A stretch of 6,503 nt of DNA from Lutibacter sp. UBA4458. Lineage in GTDB: Bacteria > Bacteroidota > Bacteroidia > Flavobacteriales > Flavobacteriaceae. This document shows positions 1 through 6,061 of this stretch, in pieces. The notes under the pieces are model-generated. The model was given only the letters and a program-made list of their open reading frames with translations. It was not told the DNA's origin and made no database searches. Position 1 is the stretch's first letter; the number at the start of each line of letters is the position of its first letter. The stretch lies in contig DGOU01000158.1 of NCBI GenBank assembly GCA_002390165.1, forward strand, positions 1,185-7,687, given 5' to 3'. Position numbers and translations under genes: made by a program.

Positions 1-498
1 ATCTGGATGTTCTTTATTAAATCCCCTTGGTGCTGTTTTTAAACTATCTCCTTTTAACGCTCCAAAATAATTAATAAACTTTTTATCTGATAAAATACTT
101 CTAATTTCAGAAGTATCCATTTCAAATTCTTTACGTATTCTAAATAAATCTTCTTTATTTGGAGCCCAAAACCCACCTGCTAAAAATGTTTCTTCCGGAC
201 TTATTTGTAAATAATAACCACCTCGTAAACGTTTAGTAGCTCGAACAAAATGGCCACCAAAATGAGTTTTATAAGGTGTTTTATCTTTTGAAAAACGCAC
301 ATCTCTGTATATTCTAAAAACTTTTAATTTTTCAATTTCATCATGTGTGTTTAACCCTTCCCTTAATTCTGCATAAAATTCTTTAATCTTGTTTTGCTCA
401 AGTACAAATTCCTTTTTATGCTCATTAAACCAATCTCGGTTATTGTTTTTCTTTAGCTCCTGTAAAAAGTCTAAGGTTGTTTTTGAAATTAAATTCAT
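1..498 (-). CDS. DUF2461 (TIGR02453-type) family protein, C-terminus beyond window
   Basis: The frame is open from an ATG at 498-496 to the first base of the window, giving 166 residues with no stop; the 3' end is missing because the window stops. I recognise the DUF2461 / TIGR02453 family of about 210-230 residues, so roughly 50 C-terminal residues are absent. Diagnostic stretches are NRDWFNEHK (residues 20-28), the strongly conserved RIYRDVRFSKDKTPYKTHFG (62-81), GGYYLQISPE (93-102), FLAGGFW (105-111) and APRGF..EHPD (156-166). No signal peptide or membrane segment is visible, so the protein is probably cytosolic. The family has no established biochemical function to my knowledge. It begins 39 nt after the hisIE stop on the same strand with no obvious terminator between, so it may be cotranscribed with the his operon; nothing in the sequence links it to histidine chemistry. 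Confidence 0.88.
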   Translation of the reverse strand, partial: MNLISKTTLDFLQELKKNNNRDWFNEHKKEFVLEQNKIKEFYAELREGLNTHDEIEKLKVFRIYRDVRFSKDKTPYKTHFGGHFVRATKRLRGGYYLQISPEETFLAGGFWAPNKEDLFRIRKEFEMDTSEIRSILSDKKFINYFGALKGDSLKTAPRGFNKEHPD

Positions 499-537
499 TA
501 TTTAATATTTATAACTTACAATTTATGAAAATATTTT
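499..537 (-). other. Short A/T-rich gap between hisIE and the DUF2461 gene
   Basis: This 39-nt spacer is almost wholly A/T. I see no palindromic repeat, no stem followed by a U-run and no convincing TTG / TAnnTTTG Bacteroidota promoter. It is the only non-overlapping junction in the window without a repeat, and it is compatible with readthrough from hisIE. Confidence 0.5.
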
Positions 538-1140
538 TTAATGATTTCTCTCTTCCAAAACTTTCACCACATGCTGCAGTTTAAACCCTTTGGCTTGTAA
601 CAAAATTAAGAAATGAAATAACAAATCTGCACTCTCATTTAAAAATAAGTTATCATCGTTGTCTTTTGCTTCAATTACAACTTCAACTGCTTCTTCACCC
701 ACTTTTTGAGCAATTTTATTAATACCTTTTTCAAATAATGATGCTACATAACTTTTTTTTAAATTGGCTTCTGCTCTTCTATTTTTTATAACATTCTCTA
801 ATTTTGATAAAAATCCATAAGATTGCTTATTTGTTTCTCCCCAACAAGTATCTGTACCTTTATGGCACGTTGGACCTACTGGATTTACTTTTATTAATAA
901 AGTATCATTATCGCAATCGTTTTTTACAGAAATTACATTTAAAAAATTGCCACTTTCTTCACCTTTTGTCCATAATCGTTGTTTAGTTCTGCTATAAAAA
1001 GTTACTTTTTTAATTTCAATGGTTTTTTTATATGCTTCTTCATTCATATAACCCAGCATGAGCACATTTTTAGTGTTTGCATCTTGAATAATTGCTGGTA
1101 CTAAACCGTTTTGATTCTTGTTAAAATCTATGTTCATCAT
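538..1140 (-). CDS. hisIE: HisIE: phosphoribosyl-AMP cyclohydrolase / phosphoribosyl-ATP pyrophosphatase
   Basis: This bifunctional enzyme catalyses steps 2 and 3 of histidine synthesis: the C-terminal HisE domain removes pyrophosphate from phosphoribosyl-ATP, and the N-terminal HisI domain opens the adenine ring of phosphoribosyl-AMP. The HisI domain (about residues 1-110) has TFYSRTKQRLWTKGEESGN (47-65), the metal-binding DCDNDTLL (75-82) with D75, D77 and D79, and PTCHKGTDTCW (90-100), which supplies C92 and C99 that act with C76 at the zinc site. The HisE domain (about 113-200) has the VGEEAVEVVIEA helix (147-158) and NESADLLFHFLILL (168-181), a MazG-like acidic metal site. The length of 200 aa is normal for the fusion. 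The gene opens with two tandem ATGs (1140 and 1137); the second, giving MNIDF, fits the family start better, but both are possible. It is the last his gene of the run, 112 nt after hisF. Confidence 0.97.
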   Translation of the reverse strand: MMNIDFNKNQNGLVPAIIQDANTKNVLMLGYMNEEAYKKTIEIKKVTFYSRTKQRLWTKGEESGNFLNVISVKNDCDNDTLLIKVNPVGPTCHKGTDTCWGETNKQSYGFLSKLENVIKNRRAEANLKKSYVASLFEKGINKIAQKVGEEAVEVVIEAKDNDDNLFLNESADLLFHFLILLQAKGFKLQHVVKVLEERNH

Positions 1141-1184
1141 TTTATTTTCTTATAATTTTTATTGCGACACTCCATTTTTACTCT

Positions 1185-1252
1185 TGTCAATTCTGCGAAG
1201 GAAGGAATCTATACTAAGTGAATATTGGATTCCTTCCTTCGCAGGAATGACA
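1185..1252. repeat. Palindromic element in the hisF-hisIE gap, 17-bp perfect stem
   Basis: Arms 1193-1209 and 1228-1244 are perfect 17-bp inverted repeats (CTGCGAAGGAAGGAATC) around an 18-nt loop. Outside them the similarity continues for 8 bases with 6 matches, so both ends begin with TGTCA when read inward (1185-1189 and the complement of 1248-1252). The element starts immediately after the hisF stop codon. It resembles the TGTCATTCCTGCGAAGG repeats I know from flavobacterial genomes. As RNA it would form a strong hairpin, but no run of U follows the stem directly on either strand, so a classical terminator is not supported. Confidence 0.85.
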
Positions 1253-2008
1253 TTACAATCTTACAGGAATTCCATTCCTTTTTAATTCATTTTTTAAATC
1301 TTTAATTTCAATTTCTTTATAATGAAAAACACTTGCCGCTAATGCTGCATCTGCTTTTCCATGAATAAAAGCATCCGTAAAATGTTGCATAGTTCCGGCG
1401 CCTCCAGATGCAATTATTGGAATATTTACCAAATTGGACAAATAGGCCAAAGCTTTATTTGCAAATCCATTTTTAGTTCCATCATGATTCATAGAAGTAA
1501 ATAATATTTCTCCAGCTCCTCTTTTTTCCACCTCTTTAACCCATTCAAATAATTTAATGTTTGTAGGAACTTTACCACCAACTAAATGTACTATCCACTC
1601 TCCATTTATTTGTTTGGCATCTATTGCTACAACTACACATTGACTGCCAAATTTTGCAGCTAAATCATTTATTAACTGTGGATTTTTAACTGCAGAAGAA
1701 TTAATGGATACTTTATCTGCACCAGAATTTAATAATATTTCAACATCTTCAATAGATGAAATTCCTCCACCAACGGTAAAAGGAATATTTACTTTTTCAG
1801 CTACATCTAATACTAATTCAATCAAGGTTTTTCTTTTTTCTTCAGTTGCTGAAATATCTAAAAACACCAATTCATCCGCACCATTATTTGCGTAAATCGC
1901 TGCTAATTCTACAGGATCACCTGCATCACGTAAAGCCACAAAATTAACACCTTTAACAGTTCTCCCATTTTTGATGTCTAAACAAGGTATTATTCTTTTT
2001 GTTAACAT
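1253..2008 (-). CDS. hisF: HisF: imidazole glycerol phosphate synthase, cyclase subunit
   Basis: HisF is a (beta/alpha)8 barrel that takes ammonia from its partner HisH and, with PRFAR, makes imidazole glycerol phosphate and AICAR. The start [20 protein letters not shown] is typical for the family and contains catalytic D11; the second catalytic aspartate is D130 in VVVAID (125-130). Phosphate-binding glycine motifs are seen at TVGGGI (78-83), [10 protein letters not shown] (172-181), IASGGAG (199-205) and ALAASVFH (222-229). The length of 251 aa is normal. Its partner gene hisH lies two genes upstream, with hisA between. The N-H-D version of the DGT loop is within the range seen in HisF proteins, so I read it as functional. 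The stop codon at 1253-1255 is directly followed on the minus strand by a palindromic repeat. Confidence 0.98.
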   Translation of the reverse strand: MLTKRIIPCLDIKNGRTVKGVNFVALRDAGDPVELAAIYANNGADELVFLDISATEEKRKTLIELVLDVAEKVNIPFTVGGGISSIEDVEILLNSGADKVSINSSAVKNPQLINDLAAKFGSQCVVVAIDAKQINGEWIVHLVGGKVPTNIKLFEWVKEVEKRGAGEILFTSMNHDGTKNGFANKALAYLSNLVNIPIIASGGAGTMQHFTDAFIHGKADAALAASVFHYKEIEIKDLKNELKRNGIPVRL

Positions 2009-2071
2009 TTTTTATTAATTGTAAGTTAAACGTTAAAAAGCGAAAGTATTTTTGTTCTTCTTTTTAACCTT

Positions 2072-2133
2072 TGTCATTTCGAGCGGAGTCGAGAAATTAT
2101 ATAAAATACATTTCGACTGCACTCAATGTGACA
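2072..2133. repeat. Imperfect palindromic element in the hisA-hisF gap
   Basis: Arm 2072-2092 (TGTCATTTCGAGCGGAGTCGA) is read here as two parts, TGTCATTTCGAG and CGGAGTCGA, and matches the reverse complement of 2113-2133 at 16 of 21 positions. The arms flank a 20-nt A/T-rich loop. Both ends begin with TGTCA read inward. It lies 3 nt after the hisA stop and 63 nt before the hisF start. Arms of this kind (TTTCGAGCGGAGTCGA against CATTGAGTGCAGTCGA) are familiar from intergenic repeats of Flavobacteriia. Confidence 0.8.
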
Positions 2134-2136
2134 TAT

Positions 2137-2862
2137 TTAATTGTTCAAAATATAATTCTCTATTTGTTTCATACTTATTTTATGTTCGTAAATAGCTTTC
2201 CCAATAATAGTACCTTCACACCCCATTTTTGCTAATTTTGGTAATTCATTATACGTTGAAATTCCTCCTGAAGCTATTAATTTCACATTAGAAAATTCTT
2301 TTAAAATTTTTTTATACAAATTAAATGAAGGACCTTGCAACATGCCATCTTTAGAAATATCAGTACAAATTACACAACTAACTCCTTCATTTACATAATT
2401 TTGAATAAATGGAAGTAATTCTTTATCTGATTCCTCTAACCAACCGCCAATAGCTATTTTTTCATTATTTACATCGGCTCCTAATATTATTTTATCTGCG
2501 CCAAACTTTTGCAACCATCTTATAAATATTTCGGGCTTTTTAACCGCAATACTTCCTCCTGTAATTTGATTTGCGCCAGATTCAAATGCAATTCGTAAAT
2601 CGTTATCCGATTTTAAACCACCTCCAAAATCAATAGTTAATTTAGTTTTTGAAGCAATAGTTTCTAAAACTTTATAATTTACTATATGACTAGCTTTCGC
2701 CCCATCTAAATCTACCAAATGTAAATGTTGAATTCCGTGATTTTGAAACATTTTTGCAACTTCCAACGGATTCTCGTTATAAATAATTTTTGTTGTATAA
2801 TCTCCTTTTGAAAGTCGTACACACTTCCCATTTATAATATCAATTGCTGGAATTATTCTCAT
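2137..2862 (-). CDS. hisA: HisA: ProFAR isomerase
   Basis: HisA carries out the Amadori rearrangement of ProFAR to PRFAR, the substrate of HisH/HisF. It is a (beta/alpha)8 barrel homologous to HisF and shows the same half-barrel repetition. The N-terminus [20 protein letters not shown] holds catalytic D8 and the expected K/R-rich first loop. HLVDLDGA (48-55), DFGGGLK (78-84) and ILGAD (126-130) follow, with D130 as the second catalytic aspartate. [13 protein letters not shown] (166-178), IASGGIS (196-202) and [10 protein letters not shown] (217-226) form the phosphate-binding side. The length of 241 aa is usual for the family. [10 protein letters not shown] and the DLDGA motif distinguish it from HisF. 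It lies between hisH and hisF, with repeat-bearing gaps on both sides (207 nt upstream, 128 nt downstream). Confidence 0.98.
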   Translation of the reverse strand: MRIIPAIDIINGKCVRLSKGDYTTKIIYNENPLEVAKMFQNHGIQHLHLVDLDGAKASHIVNYKVLETIASKTKLTIDFGGGLKSDNDLRIAFESGANQITGGSIAVKKPEIFIRWLQKFGADKIILGADVNNEKIAIGGWLEESDKELLPFIQNYVNEGVSCVICTDISKDGMLQGPSFNLYKKILKEFSNVKLIASGGISTYNELPKLAKMGCEGTIIGKAIYEHKISMKQIENYILNN

Positions 2863-2892
2863 TTTTAATACTTATTTCAATTCTTAATTATT

Positions 2893-2967
2893 TGTCATGC
2901 TGAACTTGATTACTCATTACTTTTCTATTTTAAACTAAGGAAATCGTGAATCTATGATTTCAGCATC
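2893..2967. repeat. TGTCATGCTGAACTTG-type repeat, hisA-proximal half of the hisH-hisA gap
   Basis: The element opens with TGTCATGCTGAACTTG (2893-2908) and closes with TTTCAGCATC (2958-2967). The inner arms TGCTGAA (2898-2904) and TTCAGCA (2959-2965) are a perfect 7-bp inverted pair with a 54-nt loop. In the commoner form I recall from Bacteroidota the two halves are almost adjacent, so this copy appears degenerate or interrupted. It ends 30 nt before the hisA start. Confidence 0.6.
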
Positions 2968-2983
2968 TTACCTCTTTTTTTAT

Positions 2984-3062
2984 CATTCGTCATTACGAAT
3001 GAAATGTTGCAATCTCTTCATTGGAAAAGATTACTTCGTCGCTAACACTTCTCGTAATGACG
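2984..3062. repeat. CGTCATTACGA-ended palindromic element after hisH
   Basis: The outer arms CGTCATTACGA (2988-2998) and TCGTAATGACG (3052-3062) are a perfect 11-bp inverted pair. A second inner hairpin has arms AATCT (3011-3015) and AGATT (3028-3032), extending with one mismatch to 8 bp, so the whole could fold as a long interrupted stem. It lies 7 nt after the hisH stop. The parts GCAATCT and CTTCGTCGC link it to the family found in the hisD-hisC gap. Confidence 0.78.
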
Positions 3063-3069
3063 GTTACTT

Positions 3070-3651
3070 TTACAATTCTAAAAAATTTTTCAATATTTGC
3101 GCTCCTGCTTTACTGCTTTTTTCAGGATGAAATTGCACCCCATAAAAATTACTTTTGTGCATTGCTGATGTATATTTAATTCCATAATTAGTGGTCGCAA
3201 TTGCTCTTTTATTAATCGGCACATAAAAACTATGCACTAAATACATATATTCTTTTTCTTTAATTCCTTTAAATAAATCTGTTTTCAAATTTTCGATTTG
3301 ATTCCAACCAATTTGAGGTACTTTAAGTTGATTTTTAAACTTTACAACGTTACATTCAAAAATTCTTAATCCTTGTGTATTTCCTTCTTCACAGTAATTA
3401 CACATTAATTGCATGCCTAAACAAATACCTAAAACAGGCATTTTTAACGTTGGAATAACTTTATCTAATCCTGTTTGTTTTAATTTTTCCATGGCATTAC
3501 TTGCTTCACCCACTCCAGGAAAAATTACCTTATCTGCCGCTTTTATTTCTTCTGCATCTTCTGATAAAATTGCGTTGTAGCCTAGGCGTTGAATGGCAAA
3601 TTTTATAGACTGTATGTTTCCTGCTCCGTAATTTATTATTACTATTTTCAT
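3070..3651 (-). CDS. hisH: HisH: imidazole glycerol phosphate synthase, glutaminase subunit
   Basis: HisH is the class I glutamine amidotransferase subunit that hydrolyses glutamine and channels ammonia to HisF. The catalytic triad is visible: nucleophile C77 in the elbow VLGICLGMQLM (73-83), and H175 and E177 in GVQFHPEKSS (171-180). Other family marks are NYGAGNIQSIKFAIQRLG (7-24), the oxyanion-loop stretch FPGVGEA (44-50), PQIGWNQI (112-119) at the HisF interface, and VHSFYV (139-144). The length of 193 aa is normal. The start ATG at 3651 is preceded on the minus strand by an A/T-rich stretch with no clear Shine-Dalgarno, as with the neighbouring genes. It follows hisB by 85 nt and precedes hisA by 207 nt, the longest spacer here. 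Confidence 0.98.
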   Translation of the reverse strand: MKIVIINYGAGNIQSIKFAIQRLGYNAILSEDAEEIKAADKVIFPGVGEASNAMEKLKQTGLDKVIPTLKMPVLGICLGMQLMCNYCEEGNTQGLRIFECNVVKFKNQLKVPQIGWNQIENLKTDLFKGIKEKEYMYLVHSFYVPINKRAIATTNYGIKYTSAMHKSNFYGVQFHPEKSSKAGAQILKNFLEL

Positions 3652-3684
3652 TTATTTTTTATTGAACTTCCTATTAAATTTAAT

Positions 3685-3725
3685 GAGATTGCCACAGCAA
3701 AAGAAAAATTTGCTTCGCAATGACA
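3685..3725 (-). repeat. TGTCATTGCGAAGC-type palindromic element in the hisB-hisH gap
   Basis: On the minus strand the element reads from TGTCATTGCGAAGCAAA (starting at 3725) to TTTGCTGTGGCAATCTC (ending at 3685). Arms ATTGC-GA-AGCAAA and the complement ATTGC-CAC-AGCAAA form an interrupted stem around a short T-rich loop. It matches 36 of 39 bases of 5976-6014 on the opposite strand. It lies 11 nt after the hisB stop and 33 nt before the hisH start. Confidence 0.82.
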
Positions 3726-3736
3726 GCTACTATTAC

Positions 3737-4873
3737 TTAAAGCATTCCTTTTGTACTAGGTAAAATCATTTTTTCAGAATCTCTTTTAACTGCAGCTTTT
3801 ATTGCTTTTGCAAATGCTTTAAAAATTGCCTCAATTTTATGATGTTCGTTAGTACCTTCCGCTTTAATATTCAAATTACATTTTGCACCGTCAGTAAATG
3901 ATTTAAACAAGTGAAAAAACATTTCTGTTGGCATTTCTCCAATTTTTTCACGTTTAAAATCCGCATCCCAAACCAACCAATTTCTTCCTCCAAAATCAAT
4001 GGCTACTTGCGCTAAACAATCGTCCATTGGTAAACAAAATCCGTAACGTTCTATTCCTAATTTATTACCTAAAGCTTTAGCGAAAACTTCACCCAAAGCA
4101 ATCATAGTATCTTCAATAGTATGGTGCTCATCTACTTCTAAATCGCCTTTTACTTGAATGGTTAAATCCATATTGCCGTGACGTGCAATTTGATCTAACA
4201 TATGGTCAAAAAAAGCAATTCCCGTAGAAATTTCACTTTTACCAGTTCCGTCAAGATTTAATTGAATAAAGATTTTGGTTTCGTTGGTATTTCGAGTAAG
4301 TTCTGCTATCCGATTTTCCAATTTTAAAAAAGTATAAATTTGTTTCCAATTATTTGTTTCTAAAGCAATAAAACTATCTAATTCACTACTTTTTACTGAT
4401 ATTTCATCAGTTCCAAGATTAGTTTTATCATTAATAAAAATTCCTTTAGCTCCTAGGTTTTTTGCCAATTCAATATCCGTTAACCTATCTCCAATTACAA
4501 ATGAATTCTCTAAATCGTATTCCTCAGAAAAATATTTTGTAAGTAAACCTGTTTTTGGTTTTCTAGTAATGGCTTTTTCAAAAGGAAATGTTTTATCAAT
4601 AAGTACATCACTAAAAATAATTCCCTCATTTTCAAAGGATTTTATAATAAAATTATGCACCGGCCAAAAAGTGTTTTCCGGATAAACATCCGTTCCCAAA
4701 CCGTCTTGATTTGTTACCATAACTAATTTGTAATCAAGATCTTTAACTATTTTACCTAAACAAGAAAACACTCCTGGATAAAAAACTAGTTTTTCAAATG
4801 CATCTATTTGCTCGTCCGCTGGTTCTTTAATTAAAGTACCATCTCTATCAATAAATAAAACTTTCTTTTTCAT
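3737..4873 (-). CDS. hisB: HisB: bifunctional histidinol-phosphatase / imidazoleglycerol-phosphate dehydratase
   Basis: The N-terminal HAD domain (about residues 1-170) removes phosphate from histidinol phosphate; the C-terminal IGPD domain (about 187-378) dehydrates imidazole glycerol phosphate. HAD motifs are DRDGT (9-13; nucleophile D9, acid/base D11), VTNQDG (53-58, T54), RKPK (104-107, K105) and VIGDRLTD (126-133; D129, D133). The IGPD part has [13 protein letters not shown] (221-233), [15 protein letters not shown] (248-262) and [15 protein letters not shown] (339-353), the duplicated His/Glu-rich metal sites. The length of 378 aa is slightly above the E. coli form. The loop that in E. 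coli HisB binds zinc through three Cys and one His reads [13 protein letters not shown] here, with no Cys or His. The start at 4873 overlaps the hisC stop in an ATGA arrangement, which fixes the start and suggests translational coupling. Confidence 0.97.
   Translation of the reverse strand: MKKKVLFIDRDGTLIKEPADEQIDAFEKLVFYPGVFSCLGKIVKDLDYKLVMVTNQDGLGTDVYPENTFWPVHNFIIKSFENEGIIFSDVLIDKTFPFEKAITRKPKTGLLTKYFSEEYDLENSFVIGDRLTDIELAKNLGAKGIFINDKTNLGTDEISVKSSELDSFIALETNNWKQIYTFLKLENRIAELTRNTNETKIFIQLNLDGTGKSEISTGIAFFDHMLDQIARHGNMDLTIQVKGDLEVDEHHTIEDTMIALGEVFAKALGNKLGIERYGFCLPMDDCLAQVAIDFGGRNWLVWDADFKREKIGEMPTEMFFHLFKSFTDGAKCNLNIKAEGTNEHHKIEAIFKAFAKAIKAAVKRDSEKMILPSTKGML
4870..4873 (-). other. hisC-hisB stop-start overlap (ATGA)
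   Basis: The TGA stop of hisC (4872-4870) and the ATG of hisB (4873-4871) share bases in an ATGA. Such overlaps usually allow translational coupling by re-initiation. This is the only his junction in the window without a gap and also the only one without a repeat. Confidence 0.9.
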
Positions 4874-5907
4874 ACTATATCTTTTAATGCTTTAATCAAT
4901 TTAATATTTTCATTTTTAGTTCCAACCGTCAAACGCAAAGTATTTTCACATAATGGTTGTGTAGATCTGTTTCTAATTACAATTCCATTAGTAATTAATT
5001 GCTGATATCTTTTGTTAGCATCATCCACTTTTATCAATACAAAATTTGCTTCTGTTGGATAAATTTTTTTAACAAATGAAATCGATTTTAACTTTTCAAT
5101 TAATTTGACGCGTTGTTCTAAAATTTTCTCAATTTCATGTTGAACCTTATTTTTATTTAATACCCTTTTTAATGCCTTATATTGCGTTAATACATTTACG
5201 TTATAAGGTGGTTTAATTTTATTTAAAACAGCAATAATTTCCTCTGAAGCATAACAAATTCCCAACCTTATCCCTGCCATTCCATAAGCTTTTGACAAAG
5301 TTTGAGTAATAATTAAATTTGGAAATTCTACTAATCTTGAAAGCCAGCTTTCTTCTGATGAAAAATCGATATAAGCTTCATCAATTATTACCAATCCGTT
5401 GAAAGATTTTAGTAATGTTTTAATACTCTCTTCAGAAAATGAATTTCCTGTTGGATTGTTTGGTGAACATAGAAACAATAATTTAGAATGGATATCCGAA
5501 ATTTTTAAAATCTCACCCACATTAGGCTGAAATTCAGCAGTTAACAGAACTTCTCTATCTTCTATATTATTTATATTTGCTAACACTTGATACATTCCGT
5601 AAGTTGGTGGTAACGTAATAATATTATCCTCTTTAGGCTCACAAAACGCTCTTATAATTAAATCTAATACTTCATCACTCCCATTTCCTAATAATATTTG
5701 ATTTTTTGAAATTCCTTTTAATGTAGATAGCTCCTTTTTAATCAAGTTTTGTTGTGGATCAGGATACCGATTTACGCCATTTTCAAACGGATTTTCATTG
5801 GCATCTAAAAATACCATAGTATCATTAAAATCCTTAAACTCATTTCTAGCAGATGAATATGGTTTTAGGGATTTAATATTTTTACGAATTAAATTATTTA
5901 TGTTCAT
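4870..5907 (-). CDS. hisC: HisC: histidinol-phosphate aminotransferase
   Basis: HisC is a PLP-dependent fold-type I aminotransferase that converts imidazole acetol phosphate plus glutamate to histidinol phosphate and 2-oxoglutarate. Visible motifs in order: LDANENPF (34-41) at the substrate-closing N-terminus, [15 protein letters not shown] (74-88) for cofactor phosphate binding, CSPNNPTGN (147-155) with the conserved Asn, DEAYIDF (176-182) with the Asp that contacts the pyridine nitrogen, and [14 protein letters not shown] (203-216), giving Schiff-base lysine K206 and R214. NTLRLTVGT (322-330) carries the substrate carboxylate or phosphate arginine R325. The length of 345 aa is normal for the family. 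The last codons overlap the hisB start by 4 nt. It starts 154 nt after the hisD stop, a gap filled largely by repeats. Confidence 0.97.
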   Translation of the reverse strand: MNINNLIRKNIKSLKPYSSARNEFKDFNDTMVFLDANENPFENGVNRYPDPQQNLIKKELSTLKGISKNQILLGNGSDEVLDLIIRAFCEPKEDNIITLPPTYGMYQVLANINNIEDREVLLTAEFQPNVGEILKISDIHSKLLFLCSPNNPTGNSFSEESIKTLLKSFNGLVIIDEAYIDFSSEESWLSRLVEFPNLIITQTLSKAYGMAGIRLGICYASEEIIAVLNKIKPPYNVNVLTQYKALKRVLNKNKVQHEIEKILEQRVKLIEKLKSISFVKKIYPTEANFVLIKVDDANKRYQQLITNGIVIRNRSTQPLCENTLRLTVGTKNENIKLIKALKDIV

Positions 5908-5930
5908 ATTTATAACTTTAATTTAAGACT

Positions 5931-5955
5931 ACACTTCGACAAGCTCAGTGTGACA
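5931..5955. repeat. CACTTCGACAAGCTCAGTG-type small palindrome before hisC
   Basis: ACACT (5931-5935) pairs with AGTGT (5947-5951), and after a 2-base bulge GA pairs with TC around a small loop. On the minus strand the element begins TGTCACACTGAGCTTG, again with a TGTCA end. I recognise this as a common short intergenic repeat of Flavobacteriia. It lies 23 nt upstream of the hisC start and 18 nt from the larger element on the hisD side. Confidence 0.65.
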
Positions 5956-5973
5956 TTTCAGAAATTCAAAATT

Positions 5974-6060
5974 TATCATTGCGAAGCAAATTTTTAATTT
6001 GCTGCGGCAATCTCAACTAATAAAGAGGCTACCACGTCGTTATCACTCCTAGTAATGATA
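5974..6060 (+). repeat. Large composite palindromic element directly after hisD
   Basis: The ends TATCATT (5974-5980) and AATGATA (6054-6060) are a perfect 7-bp inverted pair. The left part (5976-6014) reads TCATTGCGAAGCAAA to GGCAATCTC on the plus strand, has its own internal stem, and is a 36/39 match to the hisB-hisH element in reverse orientation. The right part (6026-6060, with ACGTCGTTATCACTCC) resembles the other arm of full-length elements of this family but has diverged. It lies 1 nt after the hisD stop. Confidence 0.75.
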
Positions 6061-6061
6061 G

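Noticed and set aside
499..537. Promoter for the DUF2461 gene
   Set aside because: I found no TTG / TAnnTTTG pair at proper spacing; the A/T-rich sequence gives only loose partial matches.
804..986. 60-codon open frame on the plus strand
   Set aside because: It is antisense inside the strongly conserved hisIE gene; its product is low-complexity Leu/Ile/Tyr-rich with no recognisable family, so it is a shadow frame.
1193..1244. Rho-independent terminator after hisF
   Set aside because: The stem is strong, but no U-run follows it on either strand, and hisIE of the same pathway continues downstream.
1463..1492. HisF loop [10 protein letters not shown] as an altered active site
   Set aside because: The Asp and the glycines that matter are kept, and Asn at the first variable position also occurs in enterobacterial HisF; this is normal variation.
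1704..1895. 63-codon open frame on the plus strand
   Set aside because: It lies antisense within hisF, and its Ser/Thr/Asn-rich product has no recognisable domain. It is a by-product of hisF codon use.
3737..4873. hisB as a novel two-domain fusion
   Set aside because: The HAD plus IGPD fusion is a well-known HisB form in Proteobacteria and Bacteroidota.
1185..6060. CRISPR array or tandem repeat locus
   Set aside because: The repeats are palindromic, differ in sequence, sit singly or in pairs between genes, and have no regular spacers.
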